Notes: generated from the letters alone by a model not told the origin. Counted from the stretch's first letter, positions 7,866-13,909 are shown. The stretch: 13,909 bases of DNA from Bacteroidales bacterium GP3 (GCA_001701075.1 DAAK01000211.1:1-13909), one strand, 5' to 3'. Translations and numbers: made by a program.

Positions 7866-8728
7866 TTAAATTCAGTTTTCTGCGTGAGATTACTGATGCC
7901 CATTGTTGCAAGTATTTCCCTCGCATAACGTCTGCCCAGCTCTCGATACGATTCCGACGTAAAGTGAAGTCCGTCGCCACGATGAGATAGATTTGCAGCT
8001 GACACCACGACAGCTGTTGGTATCACATCAGGCAGCGTAGTTATTATTTCATTCATGCTTCCGCAAACACCTCCCTTTTCCGATGAAACCACTTCTCCAG
8101 CAACGAGTGGTATGGAGTTTGGAGCAAGACCTAAATCGCCAATAATATCGTCATATAGTTTCTTTACTTTTATCGGCCATTCTGTGTCGTTGGTATTCGA
8201 TTCTCCCTGATGAAGCAATATACCCTTGATTATCCCTTCCTTCTGCGCTTTCCTCGCATATTCAATTAGATGGTCATAGGGCTTATTTCCATATACTTTC
8301 ATGTTATTCTGAAACCACTTAGACTCAGAAACGACTGAGGTAGGATCATAATCCTTACTAAGATGCTCAATCTTGCTTCCACCTACTGCAACCGGTACGA
8401 CACCAACAGTTATATTTTCATCAAGATTCTCAACCATGGTCCTCCCGAAATAGTCTATTAGACTTAGCTGAGTATTTTCCCTCACCAATGGGGGCACTGC
8501 AACATACCATTCCCCTTTATCGCGACTCGGGTTGCTGTAGTCGACTGTAGACATGACTCTGAAGCGTTCGGGTACAGAATTGAGATCTATGCTCTCAGTT
8601 GGTGAATCTCCTTCCATGTTTGACTGCCCGTAACAAAGATAAATATAAAAGTTTGTATCCTGAGCAGATGCAAAAATTGATGTAGTCAGGATTCCTAAAC
8701 ATAAAAATAATGATTTCCTATAATTCAT
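7862..8728 (-). CDS. SASA-type (SGNH) carbohydrate acetylesterase, secreted
   Basis: The product has 288 residues and an N-terminal signal peptide (about 1-22, ending in FASAQ), so it is periplasmic or outer-membrane. SGNH-hydrolase blocks are all in place: GQSNMEG (34-40) with nucleophile Ser36, the VAVGGS turn (113-118), HQGESN (173-178) and DGLHF (252-256) with catalytic D252/H255. This pattern marks the SASA / carbohydrate esterase 6-like family, which removes O-acetyl groups from sugars such as xylan or sialic acid; the true substrate is not visible. A short hydrophilic tail (about 277-288) follows the last helix. It lies 54 bp after the flavin-barrel gene and overlaps the next permease gene by 4 bp (ATGA). 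Coupling of a sugar esterase to MacB-type permeases is unexpected. Confidence 0.88.
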   Translation of the reverse strand: MNYRKSLFLCLGILTTSIFASAQDTNFYIYLCYGQSNMEGDSPTESIDLNSVPERFRVMSTVDYSNPSRDKGEWYVAVPPLVRENTQLSLIDYFGRTMVENLDENITVGVVPVAVGGSKIEHLSKDYDPTSVVSESKWFQNNMKVYGNKPYDHLIEYARKAQKEGIIKGILLHQGESNTNDTEWPIKVKKLYDDIIGDLGLAPNSIPLVAGEVVSSEKGGVCGSMNEIITTLPDVIPTAVVVSAANLSHRGDGLHFTSESYRELGRRYAREILATMGISNLTQKTEFK

Positions 8729-8782
8729 ATTGTCTAATTTTTACTGAAGTTTAAAAATTGATTATTCTTTTTACACTGTTTC

Positions 8783-9208
8783 TTACAAGGACAGGCGTTC
8801 AAATTGATTTTCAATCCAAACTGTAGCCTCAAATCCTGTAAAGAGAAGCAACACGTAGTTCGGATCTTTGGAACCTTCCGGGAAATGATAGATCATCCAA
8901 TCTTTCCAAAGTTCATTGCGCATTTCATCATCATCAATTATTTCAACCGTACCCCTCATTACTACGCTGTCCCCGTTATTTGAATAGCATAGACCAGCCT
9001 TGGGATTAGCTAAAAATTCTGTAGTCTTTACTGAGTCCACTCCTGTTGACATCCATACTTTATTGCACCCCTCCGATTTCATTATCGAAACCGGTACTGG
9101 ACGTGGAAACCCATCAGTATTAACCGATGCAATCACCACATCCTTACATCTGCCGAGAATTTCAGTCGCTTTCCTGAGTAGCTCTTTTTTATCTCTCTTA
9201 TTTCCCAT
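8783..9208 (-). CDS. Pyridoxamine 5'-phosphate oxidase-like flavin-binding split-barrel protein
   Basis: The product has 141 residues, cytoplasmic, with no signal peptide. The fold signature is a single split barrel: VVIASVNTDGFPRPVPV (24-40), VWMSTGVDSVKTTEFLANPK (51-70), GLCYSNNGDSVVMRGTVEI (72-90), and a C-terminal strand pair ending ATVWIENQFERL. This matches small 'general stress protein 26'-like members of the PNPOx-like family. They bind FMN or a related cofactor and usually are not true PdxH enzymes. The K61-T62-T63 and R36-P37 positions fit cofactor phosphate contacts in the family. It is the first gene after a sigma-54 promoter (9262-9277), with a leader of about 43 nt, and is probably co-transcribed with the esterase and permeases downstream. 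The 54-bp gap to the esterase contains no clear terminator or promoter. Confidence 0.85.
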   Translation of the reverse strand: MGNKRDKKELLRKATEILGRCKDVVIASVNTDGFPRPVPVSIMKSEGCNKVWMSTGVDSVKTTEFLANPKAGLCYSNNGDSVVMRGTVEIIDDDEMRNELWKDWMIYHFPEGSKDPNYVLLLFTGFEATVWIENQFERLSL

Positions 9209-9261
9209 ATATAATTACTTTAATCATTAATATTTTCACTGGATAACCATAAATTATGGCA

Positions 9262-9277
9262 AACAATTATAGTGCCA
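9262..9277 (-). promoter_or_regulatory. Sigma-54 (RpoN) -24/-12 promoter of the flavoprotein-esterase-permease unit
   Basis: Read on the minus strand from 9277, the sequence is TGGCAC-T-ATAA-TTGTT. It keeps the GG at -24 and the exact 10-bp spacing to the -12 element. It differs from the consensus TGGCACG-N4-TTGCW at two positions, including the -12 C (GT in place of GC). Transcription would start near 9252. The same upstream element is found 43 bp away, as at the second sigma-54 promoter in this window, which raises confidence. Confidence 0.72.
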
Positions 9278-9320
9278 TACCAATAATTCATTGAATATCA
9301 ATGACAATTCCAAAAGTATA

Positions 9321-9356
9321 GTGTCCGATTCCGTACAATTTTGTCCGAAATTGTAA
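9321..9356 (-). promoter_or_regulatory. Upstream activating site for a sigma-54 activator (left copy)
   Basis: A 36-bp element containing the dyad TGTCCG-N4-CGTACA (9322-9337) and a second TGTCCG half-site (9342-9347), 20 bp from the first. It matches the right copy (11039-11074, opposite strand) at 31 of 36 positions. It sits 43 bp upstream of the minus-strand sigma-54 element, the same distance as in the right copy. It is most likely bound by an NtrC-family activator, whose gene is not in the window. Confidence 0.7.
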
Positions 9357-9368
9357 AGCTATGATATA

Positions 9369-9408
9369 TAAAAAAGTCGCCTTCAGAGAAATGTTTCTCT
9401 AAAGGCGC
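9369..9408 (-). terminator. Rho-independent terminator of the DUF4143 ATPase gene
   Basis: A long stem: CGCCTT (9378-9383) pairs with AAGGCG (9402-9407), then one C/A mismatch, then AGAGAAA (9385-9391) pairs with TTTCTCT (9394-9400) around a 2-nt turn. On the minus strand it is followed by GAC and TTTTTT (9375-9370). It lies about 50 bp after the ATPase stop. There is no T run on the plus side, so it acts in one direction. Confidence 0.88.
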
Positions 9409-9455
9409 AAAGTCACAGATTGTTTCCCTTAAATGCTTTCGCATCTGTCCTTGTT

Positions 9456-10808
9456 TTATATCAGCACCGGACCATTCTTGTCAAGACGATTGTCGAAAAA
9501 CAGGGAAAAATAAACAGGAATATAACTTATTTTACCATCTGATTCCACTTCCCTGCTGTTGGATAACACATACGCCCGCTTTATTCCATATTCTGGCGTA
9601 GATACAAATCTGCTGATAGCGACATGTCGTTTGTAGTCCTTGCCTGATTTTACCTCAATTGGAACGACAGAAAGCGAATCAAAATCATCGAAAAGGAAAT
9701 CCACCTCCCCTCGGTTTCTATTATCATAATAAAATAGATTATTATCGTTGGCAGCAAGTTGACACGCTACTGCACATTCATAGACAGAACCGAGATTGAT
9801 TCCGCAATCGTTATTCAAGACTGGAGCTGGATTACTACGATAAAGGGCAGCCGTCAACAGCCCAGGGTCGTTGAAGTATAATTTTATAAGATTTTTTTGT
9901 TCAGTCTCAGCCAAAGGAAATCTGGGATTTGATATGGCATTTACCTGCAAGGTAATCCCGGAACTGACAAGATACTCAATCTCTTCCTCATAATCGGAAG
10001 CTCTTTTCCCTTTTACTTCTTCTATTTCCTTATATACCACTCTCTTTTTCTTGTTCTCCATATTTGAAGGAATGAGATTATAGATCCTTCCGATTTTCAG
10101 GGAATGCTCTTTGTCATACTTAGCTGCATCCAGTCGATAGAGATCTGTTATAGTCTGCTGCACTTCCCTCACTTGTATCAAATCACGAGTCTCCAAGAAT
10201 TTATTTACAGCCTCGGGAAGTCCACCGACAAGCAAATACCTCTTATATAAATCCATCACTCGGTTATGGATACTTTCCGGCACACTCCGTAGCTTATTGA
10301 AACATTCATGCAAAGCATCAATTGCAGTTTTACCAAAATTATTTGCTATCAGGAATTCCTCAAAGTCAAGAGGGTACATTTTAATAATGTCAATGCTTCC
10401 CAAAGGGATTGAATTAGACTTCTTTAATGTGACACCGAGAAGAGATCCGCTTGCCACATATCTATATCTCCCATCTTCTCTTAAGAATTTTAAAAGAGTA
10501 AGCAAATTGGGATACTCCTGTATCTCATCAAGAAATATCAAGGTGTCAGAAAAATCTCCTAAAGGAGAGGATGTAAAAGAAGCGAGTGCGAGATAAAAAT
10601 CATCCAAGCTATTTATATTATCAAACAACCGTTCATTTTCCGAATCCTTTATAAGATTGATTTCAACAATATTCTTGAAATATTTGGATGCACAGTATCT
10701 AATGATATACGATTTTCCAATCTGTCGCGCACCTGTCACGACCAGTACTTTATCAGTATCTGATGCAAAATAATCGGATATTCTTTTCTCTACCTTTCTA
10801 AATAGCAT
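9456..10808 (-). CDS. AAA_14 / DUF4143 family ATPase with PD-(D/E)XK-like C-terminus
   Basis: The product has 450 residues, close to the family's usual length. Walker A is TGARQIGKS (25-33), the hallmark 'GARQxGKS' of AAA_14, and Walker B is TLIFLDEIQEYP (89-100). A YVASGSLLGV sensor-like segment follows (117-126). The C-terminal DUF4143 region holds YFNDPGLL (311-318) and a nuclease-like core, GEVDFLF (D370) then IEVKSGK (E385, K387). No signal peptide or membrane helix is seen. Members are common and often multicopy in Bacteroidales; their role is unknown. The gene is markedly AT-rich (the 60-bp line at 10621 has 17 G/C, against 36 in the line at 11521), suggesting separate ancestry from the adaptor gene. 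It stands alone, with its own promoter, repeat-bearing leader and terminator, between two sigma-54 promoters that face away from it. Confidence 0.92.
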   Translation of the reverse strand: MLFRKVEKRISDYFASDTDKVLVVTGARQIGKSYIIRYCASKYFKNIVEINLIKDSENERLFDNINSLDDFYLALASFTSSPLGDFSDTLIFLDEIQEYPNLLTLLKFLREDGRYRYVASGSLLGVTLKKSNSIPLGSIDIIKMYPLDFEEFLIANNFGKTAIDALHECFNKLRSVPESIHNRVMDLYKRYLLVGGLPEAVNKFLETRDLIQVREVQQTITDLYRLDAAKYDKEHSLKIGRIYNLIPSNMENKKKRVVYKEIEEVKGKRASDYEEEIEYLVSSGITLQVNAISNPRFPLAETEQKNLIKLYFNDPGLLTAALYRSNPAPVLNNDCGINLGSVYECAVACQLAANDNNLFYYDNRNRGEVDFLFDDFDSLSVVPIEVKSGKDYKRHVAISRFVSTPEYGIKRAYVLSNSREVESDGKISYIPVYFSLFFDNRLDKNGPVLI

Positions 10809-10835
10809 AAAATCTGAATTTTAACTTCAACAATT

Positions 10836-10948
10836 ACACTTTTCAATCCCAAAACAGGCCTTAAAAATACACTTTTCAATCCCAAATAGGGGTTTAAATT
10901 CACACTTTTCAATCCCATTTCGATTGCAAATATACACTTTTCAATCCA
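10836..10948. repeat. Four 15-bp direct repeats at about 33-bp steps in the ATPase promoter and leader
   Basis: ACACTTTTCAATCCC starts at 10836, 10869 and 10902, and at 10934 with the last C changed to A. Steps are 33, 33 and 32 bp. On the gene's strand each unit reads GGGATTGAAAAGTGT. The copy at 10934-10948 fills much of the spacer between the -33 and -7 promoter elements; the other three lie in the predicted leader. Interspersed segments are 17-18 bp and only loosely alike. Near-integral helical spacing (about three turns) suits operator sites on one face of the DNA; repeated leader-RNA elements are the alternative. Confidence 0.9.
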
Positions 10949-10958
10949 ACTATACAAG
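10927..10958 (-). promoter_or_regulatory. Bacteroidota-type promoter of the DUF4143 ATPase gene
   Basis: On the minus strand TATATTTG (10934-10927) exactly matches TAnnTTTG, with CTTG (10958-10955) 20 bp upstream as a one-mismatch -33 element. Transcription would begin near 10920, giving a leader of about 110 nt that includes three of the four 15-bp repeats. The fourth repeat lies between the two promoter elements, so a protein bound there would block RNA polymerase. Confidence 0.65.
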
Positions 10959-10990
10959 AATTCCTGAAAAAAAATTAAAATTTCGGAATT
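10959..10990. repeat. Imperfect inverted repeat next to the ATPase promoter
   Basis: AATTCC (10959-10964) and GAAA (10966-10969) pair with TTTC (10981-10984) and GGAATT (10985-10990), with one bulged T and an A-rich 11-nt loop. It abuts the -33 element. It has no clear role: it could be an operator, or part of an old terminator lacking a T run. Confidence 0.35.
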
Positions 10991-11038
10991 ATAAAAATCC
11001 TAAAAGAAGTTTACATAAGGGTGGGAGGTGGTATGATG

Positions 11039-11074
11039 TTACAAAAACGGACAAAAGTGTACGAAATCGGACAC
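11039..11074 (+). promoter_or_regulatory. Upstream activating site for a sigma-54 activator (right copy)
   Basis: A 36-bp element with the dyad TGTACG-N4-CGGACA (11058-11073) and a further CGGACA half-site (11048-11053). It is the inverted counterpart of the element at 9321-9356 (31 of 36 matches). It ends 43 bp before the plus-strand -24 element, centred about 88 bp before the predicted start, a usual distance for NtrC-family activator sites. The 43-bp gap is very AT-rich and could be bent by IHF-like proteins. Confidence 0.75.
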
Positions 11075-11117
11075 CCTAATAAAATATTAAATATTATATA
11101 TCAAACGCTTACAAATT

Positions 11118-11133
11118 TGGCACGCATATTGCA
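11118..11133 (+). promoter_or_regulatory. Sigma-54 (RpoN) -24/-12 promoter of the adaptor-permease unit
   Basis: TGGCACG-CATA-TTGCA is an exact match to the sigma-54 consensus TGGCACG-N4-TTGCW, including GG at -24 and GC at -12. Transcription would start near 11144, leaving a leader of about 150 nt to the ATG at 11293, most of which is short tandem repeats. Confidence 0.88.
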
Positions 11134-11156
11134 ACGAATAATTTAGAATTATTTCT

Positions 11157-11284
11157 AATTTTGAATTTTGAATTTTGAATTATGTATGACTCGTCTGACC
11201 AGTCTGACTTGTCCGACCAGTCCGACAACTGAAAACTGAATTCTGAAAACTGAATTCTGAAATCTGAAATCTGAAAACTGACAA
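11157..11284. repeat. Short tandem repeats filling the adaptor leader (7-mers and 9-mers)
   Basis: Three successive blocks with no gaps. First, AATTTTG three times plus the variant AATTATG (11157-11184, sharing one base with the next block). Then five 9-mers (11184-11228): GTATGACTC, GTCTGACCA, GTCTGACTT, GTCCGACCA, GTCCGACAA. Then eight 7-mers (11229-11284): CTGAAAA, CTGAATT, CTGAAAA, CTGAATT, CTGAAAT, CTGAAAT, CTGAAAA, CTGACAA. The last unit ends 8 bp before the ATG. Copy-number change by replication slippage would alter leader length without shifting the reading frame. Confidence 0.92.
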
Positions 11285-11292
11285 CTCATAAC

Positions 11293-12543
11293 ATGGACAG
11301 AGAAATCCCCAACTCAGAGCGCCGCAAGGCAAAGCGCAATAGGATATTGAAAATCGGAGGCATATCAATCGCTGTGATTGTCGCAGCGATTGGCCTCGGC
11401 AGCATGATGCGTGCTTCAGTTGCCGCCTCCGACCTGACAATCGGTACAGCTGATACCGGCACCATAGATGTCACCGTAACAGGCACCGGAACAGTGAGCG
11501 CAGCATTCGAAGAAATCATCACTTCCCCCATCAACAGCCGCATCGTGGAAGTATATTGCCGCGCCGGCGACTCCGTCAAGGCAGGTACACCTCTCCTCCG
11601 TCTTGACCTGCAAAGCACAGAAAACGAAGTGAACCAGCTCAGCGACCAAATCGCAATGAAAAACCATGAACTCGACCAACAACGTGTCAACTCCGACACC
11701 CGACTCACTGATCTTGCTATGCAGGTGAAGGTGAAGGAAATGACCCTAAGCCGCCTTGAGGCAGAGCTCCGCAATGAAAGATATCTCGACAGCATCGGTT
11801 CAGGCACAGGCGACCGGGTGCGTCAGGCAGAACTCGCAGTAAGAACAGGTCGCTTGGAACTGGAACAAATGAAACTGCAACTCGCCAACGAAAGCCGAGT
11901 GGCACAGGCTTCTGAAAATGTAAAGCATCTCGACATTGACATAGCGAGACGCAATCTCGACGAGAAGAGCCGCACTCTCAGCGATGCGCGAGTCTCCTCA
12001 CCCCGCGACGCGACACTCACCTTCATTCAAGACCAGATAGGCGAGAAAGTAAGCGAAGGCCAAAAGATAGCCGTCATCGCCGACCTTGGACATTTCCGCG
12101 TAGATGGTGAAATCTCCGACAGTTACGCCAACAAAATAGGAGTAGGCAGCCAAGCCATAGTCAGAATAGGAAAGGAACGACTGAAGGGAGTTGTCTCAAA
12201 TCTAACCCCTCAATCGCAAAACGGCGTCATAAAATTTACCGTCCGACTCGAAGATGACGCTCATCCCCGTCTCCGCTCCGGCCTTAAGACAGATATCTTC
12301 GTAGCTTGCGACGTAGTCGACGACGCAATTCGCATCCCCAACGGATCATTCTATACAGGTCCCGGCACCTACAATCTCTTCTTCCTGAGCAAAGACGGAA
12401 AGGAACTCGAAAAGCGCGAGGTTAAACTCGGAGATTCCAACTATGAGTTTGTGGAAGCTGTGAGCGGCATCCGACCCGGCGACAAAGTTGTGCTCTCCGA
12501 TATGAGCAGATTTAAAAATTCCAATTCTCTCAGAGTAAGATAA
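11293..12543 (+). CDS. MacA/HlyD-type periplasmic adaptor of an ABC efflux system
   Basis: The product has 416 residues. A short basic cytoplasmic start is followed by one membrane anchor (about 19-37). Then comes the first half of a lipoyl-like domain (about 74-105, SPINSRIVEVYCRAGDSVKAG, split as SPINSRIVEVY and CRAGDSVKAG), a long helical hairpin (about 107-232) with heptad character, the second lipoyl half (about 233-264, IGEKVSEGQKIAVI), a beta-barrel (about 265-340) and a membrane-proximal domain to the C-terminus. This is the order of MacA-like adaptors, which bridge an inner-membrane FtsX/MacB-type transporter to a TolC-like outer-membrane channel. It is first in a plus-strand unit, with the permease ATG 9 bp after its stop. 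Its promoter is sigma-54 dependent. It is visibly more GC-rich than the neighbouring DUF4143 gene. Confidence 0.93.
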   Translation: MDREIPNSERRKAKRNRILKIGGISIAVIVAAIGLGSMMRASVAASDLTIGTADTGTIDVTVTGTGTVSAAFEEIITSPINSRIVEVYCRAGDSVKAGTPLLRLDLQSTENEVNQLSDQIAMKNHELDQQRVNSDTRLTDLAMQVKVKEMTLSRLEAELRNERYLDSIGSGTGDRVRQAELAVRTGRLELEQMKLQLANESRVAQASENVKHLDIDIARRNLDEKSRTLSDARVSSPRDATLTFIQDQIGEKVSEGQKIAVIADLGHFRVDGEISDSYANKIGVGSQAIVRIGKERLKGVVSNLTPQSQNGVIKFTVRLEDDAHPRLRSGLKTDIFVACDVVDDAIRIPNGSFYTGPGTYNLFFLSKDGKELEKREVKLGDSNYEFVEAVSGIRPGDKVVLSDMSRFKNSNSLRVR

Positions 12544-12552
12544 TTAACAAAA

Positions 12553-13908
12553 ATGAAGAAAATTGCAAAAATCATCCGTGAGGCGATGAAGACTCCCGGC
12601 TTCTCGATCCTCTATATGGCGGGCGTAGCCTTCACAGTCGCCTTCACCATAATCTACGGGATGCTGCTATATAGCCAGCTCGGCCCCGTCTATCCGGAAT
12701 ATGACCGCAATTCTACGGTGTATATCAATACTATGTTGTTGAAGACTGAAAACTCTACATCAAGAGGTTCAATAGGTCGCCCATTCATCGAAGAGTTCTT
12801 GCGCGACAAACTTAAATCAGCAGAAGATATGACTGCCATTGTCGAATGGAACGGCGACTATCCCATGGTGCAGACTGATGGTCATGGACCCGAATTCCAT
12901 GTCGAGGTCCGGAAAGTGGAACCAAGCTTCTTCCGATTCTATCGTTATGAATTCAAAGCGGGCAAACCGTTCTCACAGGAAGATTTTGATTCCGCCATTC
13001 CAGTTGCAAACATCAGTGAAGGGATTGCAAAGCGACTCTTCGGTTCTTCAGAAGAAGCTGTTGGCAAGGACATCTCCATTGACCATATCAAATATAGAAT
13101 CCGAGGCGTATTCCGAGAAGGAAGTGCTCTTAACGTCGATTCTTATGGAGAAGTTTTCGTCCCATACAGCCTTACATTGGATCCTCATGGGAATGCCGGA
13201 GGTATTCAAGGATATATGGGTGGACTCAGACCTGCCATCAAAGTGAAGCCTGGGAAGGAAGCCGCTCTACGCGATGAACTGCGCGATATATGCCGACGCA
13301 TAAACGCTATGGACACAACGGATTTTACTTTTTATCTGCCGGAAGTCTTCTCCCATGCCGAGCATATCCTTACTGATACCAGCGTCGACTACGGTTGGGA
13401 TAGTGATATCGATGATAGCGAAAGATTTAAAATCAGGGAATCCACTTCTGCACTTGATATGTGGAAACCATTCCTAATAGCGCTCCTCGTGGTGCTGGTA
13501 ATCCCTGCATTGAATATTAGCGGTCTTATTGGTGCCCGTATGGATCGTATGGCATCGGAACTTGGTGTACGCAGATGTTTTGGTGCCAACCGTCGTAAAC
13601 TGATGAGGATGGTATTGTCTGAAAATCTCGTTCTGACTCTTGCCGGAGGTATATTGGGACTGATTGCAGCATGGCTGATCTCTGTTTTCGCAGGCAACTT
13701 CCTGCTACAGCTTACTCCATTGGCTTATAAAGAAGGATTTACATTTGGCAACGATGCCTCTTTCATCACCGGAGAGACGGCTTTCGCCCCACTACTCTTC
13801 CTCTTCACCTTAGTGATATGCCTTATCCTCAACTTTATTTCAGCATGGATTCCGGCACACCGTGCACTTCGCAACCAGATAACAGAATCCCTTAATTCAA
13901 AACGATAG
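12553..13908 (+). CDS. FtsX/MacB-type ABC transporter permease
   Basis: The complete 451-residue product ends at TAG 13906-13908, one base before the window edge. Membrane helices lie near 18-42, 304-326, 357-381 and 409-432. A MacB_PCD-like extracytoplasmic domain fills about 43-300, and the coupling segment ELGVRRCFGANRRKLM (336-351) carries the family pattern. There is no ATP-binding domain, so an ABC ATPase must come from elsewhere, perhaps from a gene just beyond the right edge. It is co-transcribed with the adaptor (9-bp gap). Its layout matches the permease at 6579-7865, and both belong to sigma-54-linked units, so the three permeases may serve the same adaptor system. The substrate is unknown. 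Confidence 0.93.
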   Translation: MKKIAKIIREAMKTPGFSILYMAGVAFTVAFTIIYGMLLYSQLGPVYPEYDRNSTVYINTMLLKTENSTSRGSIGRPFIEEFLRDKLKSAEDMTAIVEWNGDYPMVQTDGHGPEFHVEVRKVEPSFFRFYRYEFKAGKPFSQEDFDSAIPVANISEGIAKRLFGSSEEAVGKDISIDHIKYRIRGVFREGSALNVDSYGEVFVPYSLTLDPHGNAGGIQGYMGGLRPAIKVKPGKEAALRDELRDICRRINAMDTTDFTFYLPEVFSHAEHILTDTSVDYGWDSDIDDSERFKIRESTSALDMWKPFLIALLVVLVIPALNISGLIGARMDRMASELGVRRCFGANRRKLMRMVLSENLVLTLAGGILGLIAAWLISVFAGNFLLQLTPLAYKEGFTFGNDASFITGETAFAPLLFLFTLVICLILNFISAWIPAHRALRNQITESLNSKR

Positions 13909-13909
13909 A

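Noticed and set aside
10836..10948. CRISPR array
   Set aside because: The repeat is only 15 bp and the intervening segments 17-18 bp and loosely alike, well outside normal CRISPR sizes. There are no cas genes, and the array overlaps a promoter and leader.
9321..11074. Transposon terminal inverted repeats around the DUF4143 gene
   Set aside because: The 36-bp elements are inverted and flank the gene, but no transposase or target duplication is visible. Both have a sigma-54 element exactly 43 bp outside them, which an activator-site role explains better.
11180..11440. Minus-strand open reading frames over the adaptor start and tandem repeats
   Set aside because: They arise because the repeats lack stops and from the shadow of the adaptor gene. 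The encoded sequences are low complexity with no start signals.

Overview
The window looks like chromosomal DNA from a gut-type Bacteroidota, order Bacteroidales (Muribaculaceae or a relative is a reasonable guess). The clues are promoter elements of the Bacteroidota TTTG / TAnnTTTG type, gene starts without clear Shine-Dalgarno sequences, secreted carbohydrate-active proteins (GH28, CotH-like, SASA esterase), a C-terminal tail of the 'YNLQG' kind common in this order, and two AAA ATPase-nuclease fusion proteins of families that are abundant there.

Layout, left to right. (1) 1-120: the 3' end of a forward Bcp-type peroxiredoxin gene, then a bidirectional terminator shared with the convergent gene. 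(2) 216-3307, minus strand: a two-gene unit, GH28 pectinase-like enzyme then CotH-like protein, 8 bp apart. (3) 3382-4941, minus: an AAA-ATPase-like/PD-(D/E)XK protein with its own promoter. (4) 4942-5322: a gene-free stretch rich in repeats, with a very good forward promoter that has no gene behind it, and a T10 tract, so possibly a small RNA. (5) 5323-9208, minus: flavin-barrel protein, SASA-type esterase, and two FtsX/MacB-type ABC permeases. The esterase and the first permease overlap by 4 bp. (6) 9369-10958, minus: a self-contained, AT-rich AAA_14/DUF4143 ATPase gene with its own terminator and a promoter/leader carrying four 15-bp direct repeats at 33, 33 and 32 bp steps. (7) 11293-13908, plus: a MacA-like periplasmic adaptor and a third FtsX/MacB-type permease. 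No ABC ATPase gene is in the window.

The strongest unexpected signal is regulatory. The adaptor-permease unit (right) and the flavoprotein-esterase-permease unit (left) each start with a sigma-54 (RpoN) -24/-12 element: TGGCACG-N4-TTGCA on the plus strand and TGGCACT-N4-TTGTT on the minus strand. Each element is preceded, at exactly the same 43-bp distance and in the same orientation, by a 36-bp element that matches its partner at 31 of 36 positions. These look like paired upstream activating sites for one NtrC-family activator. They would tie the two divergent blocks into one efflux/envelope regulon, with the ATPase cassette of region 6 sitting between them. The adaptor leader is also unusual: nearly all of the 130 bp before its ATG is short tandem repeats (7-mers and 9-mers).

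Functions rest on reading motifs by eye. Gene families are mostly secure, but substrates, the regulator and the small RNA are inferences.
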